64,000 nucleotides of DNA from Liquidambar formosana (taxonomy: Eukaryota > Streptophyta > Magnoliopsida > Saxifragales > Altingiaceae), in NCBI GenBank assembly GCA_039720395.1, contig CM077828.1, positions 17,024,264-17,088,263 on the forward strand. Direction: 5' to 3'. The notes under the pieces were generated by a model. It was not told the origin of the DNA. It was given only the letters and a program-made list of their open reading frames with translations, and did not search any database. A program made the position numbers and the translations under genes. Shown piece after piece: positions 47,201-57,081 of the stretch (the first letter of the stretch is position 1; every line of letters starts with the position of its first letter).

Positions 47201-47470
47201 CAAAAGCTTATCGACCTCTGCAGAAACTGTTTCGGCTCTATCATCTGACAATCTTCGTTGCTTCTGAACCACTGGCTTGTAATTCGGATTAACTTGCAAC
47301 TCATGAGTGATAATTCTGGGATCAATTCCTGGCATTTCATGGGGTGACCAAGCAAATACATCGGTGTTATTCTTTAAAAATTCAAACAGCTCTGCTGCGT
47401 CGGCTTCACTCAATGACTTTCCTATCCAGAAAAACCTCTCTGGACCATCAGGATTGGTTATCTTCTTCAC
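44207..47470 (-). CDS. Tat-type Pol: reverse transcriptase, two RNase H domains, integrase
   Basis: An open stretch of 1087 codons ends at TAG 44207-44209. Reverse transcriptase lies at about residues 50-330 with YVDD at 219-222. A degenerate RT-linked RNase H follows at about 355-480. A second, archaeal-type RNase H (about 516-642; KVDDASN, NNEAEYE, YSDS, RHADGLA) is the hallmark of the Tat lineage. Integrase has the HHCC region 739-780, catalytic D809, D869 and E905, and C-terminal LGATWEGPYEV. No internal stop occurs here. It is part of a longer gag-pol frame whose upstream parts are separated by stops, so the element as a whole is probably not autonomous. Confidence 0.93.
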   Translation of the reverse strand: MKKITNPDGPERFFWIGKSLSEADAAELFEFLKNNTDVFAWSPHEMPGIDPRIITHELQVNPNYKPVVQKQRRLSDDRAETVSAEVDKLLKAGFIREVKYPSWLANPVCVRKKTGDWRVCIDFTDLNKACPKDSFPLPKIDQLIDSISGYGRLSIFDAYSGYHQIPMAEHDQDKTGFITPRGTYCYKVMPFGLKNAGATYQRLVSRMFEGLIGKNLEAYVDDTIVKSSSEKDHLADLTEAFARLREYGMKLNAKKSSFGIGSGKFLGHLVSRRGIEANPSKIEAIRTLRTPTTVRDVQQLNGMVAALSRFISRLSDKCHPFFQILKKSTNSGWNTECQEAYQKLVAHLETLPTLTLPYHGETLYLYLAVSAHALNGVLLAQRDLTQAPIYYISKTLLDAETRYLPLEKLILALVTASRKLQHYFQSHPIIVLTNYPLKDVLRRADLSGRVSKWGVELNAYDIHFQPRPAIKGQILADFLAEFADPTSSSGQTALKSSLPELGGKDNINIEKRKRWELKVDDASNTKGAGLGIVLTDPEGEIIEQAVRLMFPASNNEAEYEVAVAGLGMAQAMGIKELTVYSDSKLVVNQLNREYEAKDERIAAYMHKVWELAAKFTSVEFKRFVRDQNRHADGLAALAAALETDTPRTINVEIMQEPSIGTEELISDIQSSTPSWMDEIVAYLQRDELPEDRNQGHRIRAKSARFWLSPSGSLYKRSYTGPYLKCVHPDQVVDLLAELHEGSCGGHAGGRSLAHRANTQGYWWPYMQKDAIRYVRKCPKCQMFVDKIHQPAQELHPISSPWPFAQWGLDLVGSLPTASGNRKYLFIATDYFTKWVEAIALASIKDSDIIKFLWENIITRFGIPRAFVSDNGTQFDSKRTREFSAEQGIQWWYSNPSYPQCNGQAEATNKIIVAGIKRRLDNVKGSWPDELHSVLWAYRTTPRRSTGETPFSMTYGMEAVIPTELGLPGLRTESYDATTNDQTLSQDLDLAEERRERARIKMASYQQELKKYYNRRIKSREFNIGELVLRQVNVGTRNPADGKLGATWEGPYEVIHVGGTGSYRLKSLETGQELPRSVNIANLRLFYR

Positions 47471-50128
47471 TAACTCCTCCCCAATTCTGTCTGCGGGTTC
47501 CAGAGCTGTTTCTTCTACTCCGGGCCGTTCTCCCTTTCGTTGCTATAAGGGGACCTCATCAATCTTAGCTTTTTTCTTTTGCTCTGGCTCTTGCCTTGGG
47601 GCTTTAGCTTTGCCCGTTCCTGAACTGGGAAGGCGTGGGACCTTGGACTTCAGTTTGTCCTCTGAAGGTGCTGAGTGGCCTGCATACTCTGCCAGAAAAC
47701 ACTCCCTGGCTGCTGCCTGGTTTCCTTTTATCTCCATGATTCCTTCTGGGCTCGGGAACCTAATGGATTGGTGGTATGAGGATGGGATGGCTTTTATGGC
47801 GTGAATCCAGGGTCGTTCGAGTATTACATTGTAGGCTGACCTCTCCTGGATTACCACAAATGTTTCCATGGATTGCACTGGCCCTGCCCGAACTGGGAGC
47901 GTTATCTACCCCAAAGGGAAAGTCATGTTGCCAATAAAAGCTTTCAGGCTGACATGACAGGGCTTTAAGTCAGAATCCTTCAGCCCGAGTTGGCTAAACA
48001 ATTTCTGGAACATGACGTTCACAGATGCGCCGTTATCCACATAGACTTTGCCCACGTCGTAGTTCCCTATGAGCATGCGAACAACCAGAGCATCGTTGTG
48101 CGGGCAGCGCACCGTCCCATCAGTCTCGGCATCCCCGAAGAAAAGTAGTTTCTCTCCATTTTCACCCTCACTTTGAGGTAGTAGAACTGGTTCATCCCCA
48201 ATATCACTGACTTCAGCATTTTGACAGGCCATCCTATATTGCGCCCTGAGCTGGCTGGTTGATAGAGCGGTCTCCTCATATCCTCCGGTGATCATATCAA
48301 TCCTCCCGAGGATCTTTGGTTGAGTGGATTGAGGAGCTCTATTCTCGGGTTTCTTCTGTTCAGATGGCTGTCCTTTGTCTTTTCAGGCTATAAATTCATT
48401 GAGCTTTTCTTCCTTAGCCCAAGCTTCGAGGTTGTATTTCAGAACCTTACAGTCCTCTGTCCTATGGCCGCGATCCTTGTGGTAACTACAAAACAGCTTC
48501 TTATTTCTCTTCTCGGGCTCCGCGAACATAGGTCGAGGTTTCTGGAAGAAATCCTTGTTCTCCAGTGCCTTCATCAACTTGTAGATGGGGAGAGTAAATA
48601 CAGTGAAGATGGCCTGATTTGGATTGGTGGTTGGCCTGGATTTCTCTCCTCGGGGATTGTCTCTATGAGACTTAGAGTCCTTCTTTTTGTCATCTCTTTC
48701 GCTGGCTTTGGCAGACTGCGGGGTGTAGAAATCATCCAACTTCGAATAATTAGCTACAGTGGAGAGTAGCTTGGCTAGGTTCCTGGGGGGATTAACAGTG
48801 AGCTCCTTAAACAGTGGTGATGGCTTCCTCAACCCGAGATGAAACAAATCCATTGCATTCTTCTCAATAGGTTCGTCAATCTCATTGTAGACCTCCCAGA
48901 ACCTCTGAGAGTATTCCCGAAGTCCTTCGCCATCTTTCTGTTTAAGCTCGTATAGGTTCTGCATGGTCCTCGAGAATTTACAGCTAGTGATGAACCTCTT
49001 TTTGAACAGCTTGCTCAGCTCGTGCCAGCTGTCAATAGACTCGTCTGGGATCTTGGCCCACCACTTAAGAGCCACTTCTCCCAAACTCATAGGAAATATT
49101 TTGCAGAGAAAACCCTCATTTCCAGCATATAATGACATACATTGCAAGTAATAGTTTAAATGATAATCGGGGTCTATTGAAAGAGAGTAAAGAGTAAAAG
49201 TTATCTCGGAATACCCTCGTGGGATTGGGACCCGTTGAATCCACCGTGTGAATGGGCTCCGAGCCACAGCAAGGCTTTCAGGTCTTTCTCCCCCTCTACT
49301 CTGGTTGCCCCGGTGTCTCTTGGAGGCTTCTTCCTCGTTTCTTTCACGCCTGGGTGACCGAGAGTGCTTTCTACTCGTCGTCCCCGTACTTCTCTCCCCT
49401 CTTCTTTCAGGAGATCGAGACCTGTGATAGCGTCTCTCATCTCTGCGAGCTTCGTCCCCTGAACGCACGTGAGAACGAGGCCTTGGGTGGTCCTCATTCC
49501 ACCTTCGTGCATGATCTGAACGCCTTGAACTGCGCTCAGGGGATCTCTAAATCAACGCATGATGTTGTTCATCTCCCCTTCCTGAATGCCTCGGTTCTGG
49601 GCCAGTTAATCGTGGCTCATCGTCATGTCTACTGCGGTGGTGATGGTGCGAAGCCCCGGGCCTAGGTGAGCTCTCCTGATGTCTAGTGCGACGGAGTGGA
49701 CTGGTTTGGCTAGCCTCCTCAGCGACAATATTGACTCCGCGAGGGGCAAAGGTTCGCTGGAGGTAGCGGTGGTAATTTTGCTCTGCATTTAGCTTTGCGA
49801 GCTGCGCCGATTGAATCTCCAATTGCATGGTTGCAATCAGTTCTACCACCGCCGCTGGGTTAGGGTTATTTGTCACAGCCTTATCGAAGGCGGCCTTCAG
49901 AACAGGCTGATCATCAAGAGAATGTAGAACAGCAGACATTTCGGGGGAGATCTGATGTTGCTGAATCGGAGGAAGCTGACTGGTTCCCGCCGCAGGCAAT
50001 GGCGGGTTGGCCTGTGAAGGCTGGGTTTCTGCTCGCTTCCTAGCATCGCCTGTAATGGCTTGATCTACGCGAGTAAAGTTTGCTCCAGATCTGGTTCGCC
50101 CAAAGGTGGGCGGAAGTGGTGTAGCCAT
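47471..50128 (-). pseudogene. Tat-type Gag and protease with in-frame stops
   Basis: From ATG 50128, near the primer-binding site, the same reading frame continues to Pol through four stops (49547, 48383, 47906, 47543). Gag has an Arg/Ser/Glu-rich hinge (RSRSPERRGERS), a Gag core (WIQRVPIPRGYS, KWWAKIP) and a CX2HX4HX4C knuckle (CSYHKDRGHRTEDC). The protease has VDNGAS near 48035. Compared with the older copy, three stops are CAG-to-TAG or CGA-to-TGA changes. The fourth (47543-47545, TAG CAA CGA) is shared by both copies at the protease/RT junction. Confidence 0.88.
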
Positions 50129-50162
50129 CTTATCGCGATGGTTCCCACAGACGGCGCCAAAT

Positions 50163-50864
50163 TGTACGGGGTAAAAAACTGCTCCCCGAACTACGTATTG
50201 ATGATGGAGCTTGCTCCCTCGCCTGGACCTGCAATCACAAGCTTGGAAAATGGGTCAGAGGGTAGGCCAAGGTGGGTTTTGGCCGTGCCCTCTCCAAAGC
50301 TTAAGTCAGAAAGCTGTACTGGGGAGAATGAGGCAAGGAAGAAGATGAATCTCAGAGAATTAGGGTACTGTAGCTTACCAAATTAGGCTGTATCGTATTA
50401 TTTTTATACCCACCTGTACGGACTGACCATGTGAGGTCAGGTAACTGCTTTGGTTAGGTCAGATCTGACCATGGTTTACCCATAACCGTTTGACCATAGT
50501 TTGCTGATCATGGTTGGCCAAGGAATCATGGTTTCTAGTAACCGTTGTGTAAGGAATTACAGCTGCTGGGGCAGTTTTGGACTGTAGTAGGATTTGGATT
50601 GTAGTGTGAGTCATAAGACAGGTGTCCCGAGATGAAAACCAGGTCCCGAGCTGGAACATCACGTGCTTTGCAGCAGGTCCTACCGTGCGGTATTAACCAC
50701 GTGTCAAGTGATGTGATTTAACCCCTCGCCCCGAGCTGGATCGTAAGAGGTGAATCACGTACGCTGTGGTTAGCCTGGTTGAACAGTCTTCGCCACGTGT
50801 CAGCTTTTCTGAACTGAACCTTCCATCCCGAGCTGGAACCTCGGTTCAGAGATATTTCCACACA
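50163..50864 (-). repeat. 5-prime LTR of the younger Tat element
   Basis: 702 bp with minus-strand TATAAAAA at about 50401-50408. Three CACGTG cores lie upstream of it (50660-50665, 50698-50703, 50794-50799). Confidence 0.95.
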
Positions 50865-51038
50865 ATAATGATTTTGCAATCATCCACTATCTTCAAACTA
50901 TGAGACCTCTAGGGATGTTTTATGGTCATTAGACCTCTATGACTAGAACGATAGATATATATCACTAAATATGGCAGAAGATCTTTTTTCAAGGGTATAG
51001 TGGGTGGGAAAATAAGAAAAGTGGGGAGATATGCATAC

Positions 51039-51798
51039 CTTCTGGACATGTTAGAGGATGAGGTTGGTCGGGGCAAAGGCAGTTAAATTGGAGCGAACTC
51101 GTGTTAGATCCACAAATCCCACCCAACTCCATACATTTCAAACAAACATCCCGGTCCGCAAAGTACTCCACCCCAAATCCTTTATTCACAGCATCCATCA
51201 CTGATGCGGTTCCATCCAAGACTTGCTCAAGACCCATTTGAGGAACCGGAACTTGGATTTTGATGCTGCACTCATGAACCCCCAACAATTCGTCTGCATA
51301 GAAAGCACCCTTCTCTTCACCGTCAATTGTGCACTTAAAATTTTTCGGAACCTTCGACGAGACCTCGAACGGGCAACCATAAAATAAGCTGAGGTTTGTG
51401 GTCAGGTTTGGATCGCAGTAAAAGAGATACTTATTCAGAGTGGTGTTAACGGGATTCTGCGGACAACCGGGTCCCGAGAAATCTGTTCTCGCAATCCTCA
51501 TGGTATAAGCAGATTGATTGATATCTAGTACACAGAATGTGAGATTCCCAATATCTATACGAGGGAAACCATCATCCCGGCACTGGAGCTCGAACGCCCC
51601 GGTGCCACAGGCTCGGAATCTACCATTTCCCAAGAAAAGATACCCAATGTTTTGTATTGCGCCGCAATTGAAGGAACGACTGCATGCCAAAAAGTGTTCG
51701 TCGTCGACGCAGTAAGACGGGGGAAGGGCCATGAAGATAAAGAAGAGGGTGATGAGAGAGTGTAGTAAAAGGGACAGTGGGAAGAGGTGAGCTTCCAT
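51039..51798 (-). CDS. Ectodomain first exon D, LRK10-like receptor (intact frame)
   Basis: From ATG 51798 the exon encodes a signal peptide (MEAHLFPLSLLLHS... ending PSYC) and a GUB_WAK-binding type domain (CSRSFNCGAIQNIGY, CGTGAFELQC). A WAK-associated domain follows (LSLFYGCPFE, GFGVEYFADRDVCLKC, LGGICG, CLCPDQPHPLTC). The 760-bp frame is open to a donor AAG|GTATGC in phase 1, the same phase as exon C and correct for the exon at 7188. Both Tat elements lie in the 44 kb between it and that exon. If transcribed it either splices across that distance, ends early as a secreted ectodomain, or is a recent relic. Confidence 0.78.
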
Positions 51799-51870
51799 TG
51801 GAAACAACTCATGGAAGAACAATTTGGTGGGAGGTGCGGTTTGGGGAGATTGATCTACGGTCTATGACGC

Positions 51871-51880
51871 ATTATAAATA
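51871..51880 (-). promoter_or_regulatory. TATA-like box of ectodomain copy D
   Basis: Minus strand TATTTATAAT within CCTTTGAATATTTATAATGCGTC, about 75 bp upstream of the ATG. Copy E has the closely similar CCTTTGACTATTTATTCTGCGTC at the same place. Confidence 0.55.
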
Positions 51881-53286
51881 TTCAAAGGAAACTGATCGAG
51901 AAAAGTGAGAGCATCGTTATTTACTTATTTCCTAGCAAATTGAAAGAAATTGAATGGTTCTTTCCTTCAAAATAATTCAAACCAAAAACATCATTTATTT
52001 TGACAACGAAAATCGAGCTTCTTAGAATTTTCACACGAGAGAGAGAGAGAGGACTTAAACACCGTAGACGAGTGACGGCAACAGTAAGCGAAGTTTGAAA
52101 CGGAAGTAGGAAAAGTACCTCGTTTTATTTCCCTATTCAATTGACGCCAACCAAATGGGCCGGGTTTGGCATAAATACACATGGTTGGCATGTGAACCAT
52201 AATCCGCGGTGGTCTAGTGGCACTTGTCTTACCCACAAGCATTTTGATTGGTGGCAACTGACAAATTTTGGGGTTGAAGTCCTCAATGCAATGCATAGTG
52301 CGATAACTTAACTTTTGATGCCAGGCAATGGGCTGCTAAGTTAGCTTGTCGAGAGACACTTAAGAATAAATTAGCGACATTGGGTATGGTTCTAGCAGCT
52401 GGTCATGATTTAATGTCTTCCAAAGGACTCCACTTGCCAAGGGCTTGTATTGACTTCACTTGAAAAAGCTGAAATGATTCTAGCACCATCACTTTATAAT
52501 ACAAACTCCAATAATTTTAAGGGGCGGGGCCATGAACACTGCCTAAAAAGTAGCTTCCATTCCAGGTGACAGACACTGAATAGATCTTAATTAATTGCTT
52601 TCCAATGATGAATTCTCCATGAGAATTACCGCATAATTCTAAATGAGGCTCGCTTAGAGGTAGGGTTGAAGTCTCTATCTGAATATATTGAACTTGATCC
52701 AACCCCTTTGGGGCTGCCAAGCCAAACCAGTTGTGTCTAAGGGCAGAAAAGGAGCAAATGTTCGACCGATTCTACTTCATTGTAGTGCCTAAAATTTTTT
52801 TTTTTTTAAACAGGTAAAATTTTGAAAAGGGTAACAGGAAATAATAGAGCTTATCACATTCCCGATCGAAGGACTTGGCTACAAGGACGAAACCAGTAAT
52901 TTATTATCTTGTGATTTTGTTCTAGGAAAAACTGCAAAAATTTATTACCCATTGATAAACCATATTTCAATAGGAGACATTTGAGAATTGAGAAAGTATC
53001 AGGTCTTTCTTAATGGAATGAGATATTTAAGGGGAATTGTGACTTTTATAGGGAGAAAAAAATAAAAAATAAGAGAGGTGAGAAAGAAAAATCAAGAGAA
53101 AAAAATTCTAGAATGTCATATAAGTTTAAAAATAAAATATATATAAAAAGAAAATCAGGTGAGGCGAACTGCCCCACCTAATTAACTATACTCTGGCTTC
53201 ACCCTTGCCTAGATAGCTAGGTCCCAAAGTAAGACAATACATGGGTGAGCTTCGGTTGAACTTGTATCAAATTATTAAATATACTG
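51881..53286. repeat. Duplicated upstream block of copy D
   Basis: Homologous to 3452-4985. The match continues beyond the copia insertion at 60080-60163 and after the Helitron at 61730. There is no coding sequence. The sister copy at 4965-5060 gives the uninterrupted target sequence for both insertions. Confidence 0.85.
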
Positions 53287-53291
53287 CAAGT

Positions 53292-53582
53292 TGTTATGAA
53301 TATTAAACATTGAGTGGACATTGAGTGGATGTCCACACCCCCTCCACTTTGTGATAATGGGAACACCATCATAAGTGGGTTAGGTAATCCCATCATGAGG
53401 AATAAATGCAAACAAAGATAAAAGGGGAAGGGGAGAAAGAAGAGAAGAGGTATTAGGAGAGAAAGAAGAAATGTATTTTTGGAGAGAATGAAGAAATGTG
53501 TATTTGGAGAGAAAGAAGAGAAAGAAGATGAATGAGAAATTTATTCTCCTCATTATAGTTCTAAATTCTTAGTTTTACAACA
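53292..53582 (+). repeat. 5-prime LTR of the copia element
   Basis: 291 bp, TGTTATGAATA...TTTTACAACA, no difference seen from 59784-60074. Confidence 0.95.
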
Positions 53583-53779
53583 CGTTATCAGCACGAATTG
53601 CTCAAGGAATTTGGGAGCAATATCATACTACCACCATCTTCTTTCTTAACCAATTTGGTTGTGGTAAGTTGGTAAGTTGGTAAGTTCTAAACCAATTTGA
53701 TTGTGGTAAGTTGGTATGCTCTTAACCAATTTGGTTGTGGATTGGTTTTTACTCTAAATTATATACTTGAATGGATGAA

Positions 53780-54210
53780 TCCATCTTCTCTTCCTGAAGC
53801 AAGAGAAGATTTAAAAATAAAACTTGAAGTTTTATAAATAAATAAAAGGAGTGATGATTCATTTTCTCTTCTTGAAGTAAGAGAAAGATTTGAAAACTTG
53901 AAGTTTTCTATATGAAAAGTTATTATTTACATGTTATCTTCATGAAGGAAGAAACAAATTTCAATCTCCAAAATTTTCTATAAGAAAAGTTGTTATTCAT
54001 ATATTCTCTTCCTGAAGTAAGAGAAGATTTAAAATAAAACCTGAAGTTTTATAATTAAAAAGGAAAAAGGGTAACAATTCATCTTCTCTTCCTGAAGTAA
54101 GAGAAAGATCTGAAAACCAGAAGTTTTCTATAAAAAAAAAAAAAAAAGAAGTTATTATTCATCTGTTCTCTTCCTGAAGCAAGAGACAAATTTCAAAACC
54201 TGAAGTTTTA
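53780..54210. repeat. Degenerate tandem repeats in the copia leader
   Basis: Six units of about 70-80 bp, each with CTCTTCCTGAAGTAAGAGAA (itself a small hairpin) followed by A-rich sequence and CCTGAAGTTTT.ATA. Confidence 0.75.
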
Positions 54211-54490
54211 GAAATAATGAATAAAGTGATGGTCAATGATGACCAAATTAAATTGAGTAATATATTTTTCTATTCTGTGTTATGCAACTTCTTTAGATGC
54301 TTGTAAAATTTTGGTGAAAATTCGTGGGTGCACCTTAACTTTTGCTTTAGTTAGCATAGAAGAACACACAAAAATCTGCTCTTGTTTTACTACGAATTGA
54401 CTGTCAACGTCACCTCTGTTGTCAGTCAACTTCTCTCAGATTTACTGGTAACTTCACTGTGTCAGCTTAAAGTATGTCATTTTATGATAA

Positions 54491-55120
54491 AAACCACCAG
54501 AAGTGGAATAATAGAATACCAAACCACCAGAAGTGGATTAATGACATATCAAACCATTAGAAGTGGAGCAATGAAATACTAAACCACTAGAAGTGGATTA
54601 ATAAAATACCAAACCACTAGAAGTGGATTAATGAAATACTAAACCACTAAAAATAAAATACCAAACCACTAGAAGTGGATTAATGAAATACTAAACCACT
54701 AGAAGTGGAGCAATGAAATATCAAACCACCAGAAGTGGAATGAATATATTTGGTGTGGAAAAATAAAATACCAAACCACTAGAAGTGGATTAATGAAATA
54801 CTAAACCACTAGAAGTGGAGCAATGAAATATCAAACCACCAGAAGTGGAATGAATATATTTGGTGTGGAAAAATAAAATACCAAACCACTAGAAGTGGAT
54901 TAATGAAATACCAAACCACTAGAAGTGGAGCAATAAAATATCAAACCACCAGAAGTGGAATGAATATATTTGGTGTGGAAAAATAAAATACCAAACCACT
55001 AGAAGTGGATTAATGAAATACCAAACCACTAGAAGTGGAGCAATAAAATATCAAACCACCAGAAGTGGAATGAATATATTTGGTGTGGAAAAATAAAATA
55101 CCAAACCACTAGAAGTGGAA
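54491..55120. repeat. Hairpin-bearing minisatellite with 110-bp higher-order repeat
   Basis: About 19 units of roughly 30 bp (AAACCACTAGAAGTGGATTA...). Each has the inverted repeat CCACT-AGA-AGTGG. The last part is organised in 110-bp higher-order units of three subunits (30+30+50), marked by TGAATATATTTGGTGTGGAA at 54741, 54851, 54961 and 55071. Confidence 0.92.
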
Positions 55121-56400
55121 TGACACTGAAGAAATAAGCATTAGTTTATAGAATAAACCTACGAGATAAGTGTTTTAAGTAAATACATAGTTGAGGTTTT
55201 GTGTGTTATACTGTGTTGACAGTATGAACCCATTTTACCATTTAATTCATAACTTTAGTTCTAGTTATGATTTTGAGATGAAACGAATTGGATTTTGTCA
55301 CTGACTTGTTGGGCTAACATCCTACCAATTTTCGTGTCATTGGGTGACCATTTGATATTTTTTGCGTAATTATTTCGTGGTACACCTGAATCTGGGATTT
55401 CTGCTAGACAGCACTAACTCAATATTGAAAAATATTTTTGAATGGGTTTTGCTAGGTATTTCTCTACCAAATTTTGAGGTTACAAAGTACATTTGATATA
55501 CTTTTAAGTGATATAAACCCCAAAACCCATTCCTTTTTGGATTGAACATATAAAAATTCATTTATACGCATCACAAATTGTTTTCACTAAAATTTCAGAT
55601 TTGGTCATTGTACTTGGAGCAGATTACAGATTTTTTGCTACTTATTAGTAGCATTTTGAGAACTAGAGAGACCAACTGGAGATTGTCTCTGCAGCTCATT
55701 AAGAATCCTAGCCCCATTTTGGCATGCGTTAGTTTAATTAAAGGCACTTCCAATAGTGCCAATTGCCTAAGCAAACCTTGAAGAATTGATGAAAGGCTAT
55801 CTATTAATTCTATTCTGCCATTGGAGAAGTACTAGTGCTTTGGGTAAGTTACTCTAACCGTGGTAAAGATACCTTGGCATATGTATCAATATGGAATTAT
55901 TTTCTCTATCATATTAAAAAAAAAAAAATGGTCATAAAGCTTTATAAAACAAGTAAATTGGTTTTACTTACTACGTGATAACAATCAATTTTGATTTATG
56001 AGTTTGAAATTATTTGTTGGACAATTTTTTTGATTATTATCAAAACCATTTCATTATTAAATTTGATGACCATTGAAATTAAATATTTGTGACCATAATT
56101 CTTTTGATATTTGATTCTTTTGAAAATGATCGATTTATTGCAAAATCTTATATAGATAAATATTTTCAAGATACCAAAATGTGACAATACACTGAACAGA
56201 GTGGCAAGATTGTGAAAATATTTTAATATTTCTTGCCTTGTAAGTACTATTGTAGGTGTACTAATTACTTCACGTCTATATCTAGTGAATATATGTTCCC
56301 CTATATACTCACCTGAAAACAAGCATAATTTATAAACTAGTATACGGGAAATCAAATATGAATTGCAATATGATATTGCAGATCTAATTTCAAGATGATT
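55121..56400 (+). other. Non-coding internal part of the copia element
   Basis: AT-rich sequence at the position where gag should be. I recognise no Gag motif or zinc knuckle in any frame. Confidence 0.55.
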
Positions 56401-56404
56401 GTTA

Positions 56405-56780
56405 AAAATGTATGTCTGGAAGACAGTGCTATAACTCACACAATCATTAAATTTCCAATATTTATCATTATTCAAAACTATTGTCAATACCATATGAGGT
56501 TCATCTAACCTAATTGAAGGTTCCAGAAGAGCAAATATAATATTGCCAAAAAGAACAAAAATTTATGTTGACAATTCTTTATATTCTACCAGAAGTAGAA
56601 GAAATTTATTGAGTTTTTAAAATTTACATCGTAAATAGTTATCATATTGAAACCATTAACAATGGAAATGAGGAATATCTTTATATTACCTCTATGATTT
56701 TGGGGTAGAAGCTCATATTAAATATTTTCTCTTCTATACGATTATAAGCACAATTGAAACACATGTGGTAGCGCACCAGA
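56405..56780 (+). pseudogene. Copia protease remnant
   Basis: Frames around 56411-56445 read CLEDSAITHTI, the copia aspartic-protease region. Around 56520-56690 they read GSRRANIILPK... and SRRNLLSF, YHIET and EEYLYIT, motifs that lie between protease and integrase in this group (family wording from memory). Frameshifts and stops occur throughout. The integrase zinc and catalytic regions that should follow are absent: only about 100 bp separate this from the linker before RT (56880 onward). Confidence 0.65.
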
Positions 56781-57081
56781 AGTGCTCTAACATAAAGATC
56801 TTTATACTTTAACATAATCACAATGATGGTAAGGGATGGTAATCACAGTATGGTAAGAATTCACACACCCAAACTCACAAAGTGATGTTTTTACAGCAAG
56901 ATTTGCAGATTGTCATTTTGATGAAACACAGTTCCCGTCGTTAGGAGGAGGAAATCCACTGATAGAAGAACGACATGAACTTTCTTGGAATGTACCATCT
57001 TTGTCCTATCTTGATCCACGTACTGCTCAATGTGAAACTGAAGTATAGAGGATCACTCATCTTCAGAAGATTGCTAATCAA

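Larger units (their letters stand above)
39131..50869 (-). mobile_element. Younger Tat-type Ty3/gypsy element with antisense gene
   Basis: The element 39136-50864 is 11,729 bp with two 702-bp LTRs (39136-39837, 50163-50864). A perfect ATAAT target duplication flanks it (39131-39135, 50865-50869). The LTRs differ at about 10 positions (about 1.4 percent). The primer-binding site TGGCGCCGTCTGTGGGAA follows the 5-prime LTR after three bases. A polypurine-like TTTGGGGGCAAAT precedes the 3-prime LTR. Gag-pol is a single minus-strand frame broken by four stops. An extra gene lies on the plus strand between pol and the 3-prime LTR. It belongs to the same family as 17359-38797. Confidence 0.95.

Noticed and set aside
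54491..55120. CRISPR-like regular repeats with spacers
   Set aside because: Plant nuclear retrotransposon context. The spacers are not unique and repeat with the units, so this is a minisatellite.
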